A DNA stretch of 64,000 bases, taken from the NCBI GenBank assembly GCA_964647905.1, contig CAZYJR010000006.1:62001-126000 (forward strand), read 5' to 3'. Below the pieces are notes generated by a model, which made no database searches, was not told the DNA's origin, and saw only the letters and a list, made by a program, of their open reading frames with translations. The stretch comes from CAZYJR01 sp964647905. Its GTDB lineage: Bacteria; Desulfobacterota; DSM-4660; Desulfatiglandales; HGW-15. Position 1 is the first letter of the stretch, and each line of letters starts with the position of its first letter. The position numbers and the translations under genes are program-made. Positions 61,823 through 64,000 of the stretch are shown here, piece after piece.

Positions 61823-62548
61823 GTGAATACTAAGCGAGACCAGATCGAGGTGAGCGGCATCCAGGTGGAGGTAGTCAGGAAGCGCATCAAGAACCTCTAC
61901 GTGCGCATCTACCCGCCGGAGGGAAGAGTGCGTGCAACCGTGCCTGTTGGCCTCAGTGATGAAGAAATCCGCTCGGCAATCGTGTCCCGCTCGGAGTGGA
62001 TCCTGAGGCACCGGGAGAAGTTGAGCAAGGAGCCCCAACCCGGATACACGATGGATACGGGCGAGATCCACCATTTCCAAGGGCGTGGATATAGGCTTCA
62101 GGTGATTGAGCATCTCGGGCCGCCATCAGTCCGCATAGTCGATAACACGACCCTCCAGTTGATCGTGCGCCCTGGAACTGGGAGGGGCAAGCGGGAGGCG
62201 GTACTTCAGCAGTGGTATCGCCAGATGCTCCGGAAACGGATCCGGGAATTGATCCCCCAATGGCAACCTGTGATCGGGGTCGAAGTCGCCGATTGGGGCA
62301 TCAAGAAGATGAAGACGCTCTGGGGCAGCTGTAATACCAGGGCGAGAAGGGTTTGGGTGAATCTGGAGCTGGCCAAGAAGCCGCCGGAGTGCCTCGAATA
62401 CATCCTGGTCCATGAGATGCTCCACTTGCTCGAGCGTCACCACAACGAGCGATTCCGAGAACTCATGAACAAGCTCATGCCGCAGTGGCGGCTCCATCGT
62501 GACAAGCTGAACCAGACGCCCCTATCGCATGAGGACTGGAGCTACTAG
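61823..62548 (+). CDS. YgjP-like (DUF45) zinc metallopeptidase
   Basis: This 241-residue protein has VRKRIKNLYVRIYPPEGRVRATVP at the start and the zinc motif VHEMLHLLERHHNERF (HExxH plus a later Glu/His) near residue 205. Such proteins often stand next to type I restriction genes. The start is GTG at 61823 behind AAGGA. It is about 195 nt after the helicase gene and could be an attached member of the module, or a passenger. Activity is unknown. Confidence 0.88.
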   Translation: MNTKRDQIEVSGIQVEVVRKRIKNLYVRIYPPEGRVRATVPVGLSDEEIRSAIVSRSEWILRHREKLSKEPQPGYTMDTGEIHHFQGRGYRLQVIEHLGPPSVRIVDNTTLQLIVRPGTGRGKREAVLQQWYRQMLRKRIRELIPQWQPVIGVEVADWGIKKMKTLWGSCNTRARRVWVNLELAKKPPECLEYILVHEMLHLLERHHNERFRELMNKLMPQWRLHRDKLNQTPLSHEDWSY

Positions 62549-62579
62549 CCGGCCGGGAGGGCATGGTAGCCTTCGACTC

Positions 62580-63173
62580 CTACAGCTCATTCGCATACAC
62601 GCTCCGGATCTCCTCCGGCTGCACACATAGGTAGTCTAGCGTTTGCCGCTGCGTACTGTGATTGAAGCACACCATGAGCTCAGGCAGCCCGACCCCGAAA
62701 GTGACTCATTGGTGATACCCCCAGGTCTTCCGGAGCGTGTGGGAGCCGTAGTTGCCCTTGAGGTTAATCGCCCGGCACCACGACTTCACGAGCCTGTTCA
62801 CACTCGGCGCGGTCAGAACGGCACCACGCTGGCTCCGGAAGAGGAGGTCCTGGTATGCCCCGGAGGCCAAGAGCGCTCTCACGGCCTCCACGCAGGCCTT
62901 GTTGAGGGTGATGCGGCGTGTCTTGCCGGTCTTGCGCTCATGGATCTCGATCTCGTCCATGGGCTTGAGGTTGAGTACCTGGCCGGCGCGGATGTTGAGG
63001 AGGTCGCTCGCGCGGAGGTTGGTGTTGATCCCCAGTGTGAATAGGGCCAGGTCACGGGGCTTGTCCTTCAGTAGCCGGCGGATGGTCGCGATGTCCCTCG
63101 TGGACCGGATGGGCTCGACCTTGATGCGGGAGCCTTTGGGCGGGTGGTTGGGGTTGCCTTTGGGTACGGCAAT
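62580..63173 (-). pseudogene. tyrosine recombinase (integrase-like), broken by a nonsense codon
   Basis: The frame starts IAVPKGNPNHPPKGSRIKVEP at an ATT codon behind GGGAGGA and runs to GYHQ-stop. After the TGA at 62706-62708 (codon 156) the same frame continues VTFGVGLPELMVCFNHSTQRQTLDYL to TAG at 62580. Arg in NLRASDLL, HTLRKTW and the Tyr in TLDYL are the recombinase catalytic residues. The TGA removes the catalytic Tyr; CGA to TGA is one transition. The start ATT instead of ATG is also abnormal. It is therefore almost certainly inactive. Confidence 0.8.
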
Positions 63174-63262
63174 TCCTCCCGGTGAAAATGTTGAGTTTAT
63201 CGAATATTATGCACTAAAGTTGGCGAGATCAGCTCTCGATCTGATCTACCCGGGGAGCCGTC

Positions 63263-63438
63263 ATGAAGGATTCACCTGAGCTCTGCGACATGTGTGGACA
63301 CCACGTTGCGATTCAGCAGAAGGCGCATATCGTTAAGGGCCGAAGAAGGGAGCGAACTTGATGATGCTGTGCCCAAGCTGTCACCTCATGTTCGACACGC
63401 ACCTGAAACCCAAGATGTGCAAGGGCCTAAGGGATTAG
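63263..63438 (+). pseudogene. frameshifted HNH-type endonuclease
   Basis: The first frame reads MKDSPELCDMCGHHVAIQQ then AHIVKGRRRERT-stop (63263 onwards). The second frame continues ANLMMLCPSCHLMFDTHLKP to a TAG at 63436-63438. Together they make an HNH-like pattern with CxxC, AHI, and CPSCHxxFDTH. A shift near 63345 separates the halves, so the gene is broken unless the frame is changed by ribosomes. Confidence 0.7.
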
Positions 63439-63600
63439 GGAGTGTCGGGGCTCGCACCGTCGCGGGAGATGGCGATCTAGGAGGTGGCTGGCAAGAACGC
63501 CGCCGCAAGGATTAGGGCGACAGAAGACAAAAAAAGGCATCAAGCCGGGGGACGCTGAGGAACAGGTAGTCAGGTAGGTGAGAGCCAGAGGGGGTACAGC

Positions 63601-64000
63601 ATGATCGAACAGGAAACGGTTGACATCCAGAGCCGGGATTTCTGGTTCAAGGTCGTCGAGATGCTCCAGCAGAACTGGGCACTGATCGAGGAGGATCCCG
63701 AAGGCGGCGTCACGGTGTATTTCATACACGATGGATCGGGCGTATTCGACCAGATGGATTTCACTTCGCGCGAGGAGGCTGGTGCCGCCCTCCGCCGGAA
63801 CGGCTTCGAACGGTATGAGAAGGACGTGGAATGGCAGAAGTTCATCGCGCCGCCGCGGCCGCCGTTCTGGAAAGCTGCGCACCCGAACGGCCCGATTTAC
63901 TCGTCCGGTCGGTTCTGGAGATACCCAGCATGTTGTGGTAGAGTAAGTGGTAGAGTGAGCGGCCGAAACGGCTCCGCAGCCGCTCCAGCACCTGGCCCCT
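63601..64000 (+). CDS. hypothetical protein (3' part outside the window)
   Basis: The frame is open from ATG at 63601 to the window end (about 133 residues). GAGGGGG precedes the start at 6 nt. I recognise no family. Notable parts are VYFIHDGSGVFDQMDFTSREEAGAALRRNGF and a Pro-rich APPRPPFW. A soluble protein is likely. Its length and stop codon are not visible; it is in the accessory region after the broken integrase and HNH genes. Confidence 0.6.
   Translation, partial: MIEQETVDIQSRDFWFKVVEMLQQNWALIEEDPEGGVTVYFIHDGSGVFDQMDFTSREEAGAALRRNGFERYEKDVEWQKFIAPPRPPFWKAAHPNGPIYSSGRFWRYPACCGRVSGRVSGRNGSAAAPAPGP

Noticed and set aside
61624..61833. small frame between the helicase and the YgjP-like gene
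   Set aside because: TTG start without a ribosome site, no family, and overlap with the peptidase start; it could be a remnant only.
62706..62708. integrase TGA as a second selenocysteine codon
   Set aside because: The aligned residue is Arg, not Cys, and no SECIS-like hairpin follows at the right distance.
63540..63560. possible att copy of the tRNA-Glu 3' end (GGGGACGC)
   Set aside because: Only about eight bases match, which is expected by chance in GC-rich DNA.

Overview
The window is GC-rich, densely coded bacterial DNA with short intergenic gaps and many overlapping start and stop codons. Several features point to an anaerobic member of the Desulfobacterota (former Deltaproteobacteria): a HesB/IscA-type selenoprotein with an in-frame UGA, a sigma-54 type response regulator beside a type IV pilus minor-pilin/PilY1 cluster, a GcvH-like protein with lipoate ligase and a LipS-like radical SAM enzyme, and general gene content. 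This assignment is inference; no 16S rRNA gene is present.

Layout. 1-5.1 kb: partial MotB-like gene, cyclophilin-fold protein, amidohydrolase, TlpA-like lipoprotein and response regulator, a basic coiled-coil protein, and a DUF4143-type ATPase with its own inverted repeat. 5.3-21.2 kb is mostly housekeeping: THUMP RNA methylase, lepA, hemW, hbd, a receiver protein, rlmH, threonine synthase, arabinose-5-phosphate isomerase, a DapA-like protein, transketolase, TtcA-like enzyme, YggS, the Sec-containing HesB protein, rdgB and pgi. 21.4-34.0 kb: a kinase/receiver/NtrC-type trio followed by FimT/GspH, PilW, PilV, PilX and PilY1 homologues, then a small secreted protein, a divergent receiver, a tail-anchored zinc-ribbon protein and a membrane histidine kinase. 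34.0-48.6 kb: manC-type GMP, argJ, secA, an M23 peptidase, uvrC, an acetyltransferase, a ChaN-like lipoprotein, a NUDIX hydrolase, hisD, and the gcvH-like/lplA/LipS-like lipoylation cluster.

At 48.6-48.9 kb lie tRNA-Lys(TTT) and tRNA-Glu(TTC). From there to the end the character changes to accessory DNA. A complete SAM-I riboswitch (promoter, aptamer, terminator) precedes an unrecognised acidic protein rather than a methionine gene. Then come a gap with an isolated intrinsic terminator, a hicAB toxin-antitoxin pair, and a decayed YpsA-like gene. An intact four-gene operon follows: a DUF499-type ATPase, a small protein, a DUF1156-type adenine methylase, and a fused PLD-SNF2 helicase. It is very probably an anti-phage modification/restriction-like system. 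A YgjP-type metallopeptidase, a broken tyrosine integrase, a frameshifted HNH gene and a partial hypothetical gene finish the window.

The most notable items are the UGA-recoded HesB gene with a matching bSECIS hairpin, the SAM-I riboswitch without an obvious methionine target, the four-gene defence-like operon flanked by decaying mobile genes, and the GcvH-like/ligase/radical-SAM lipoylation cluster.
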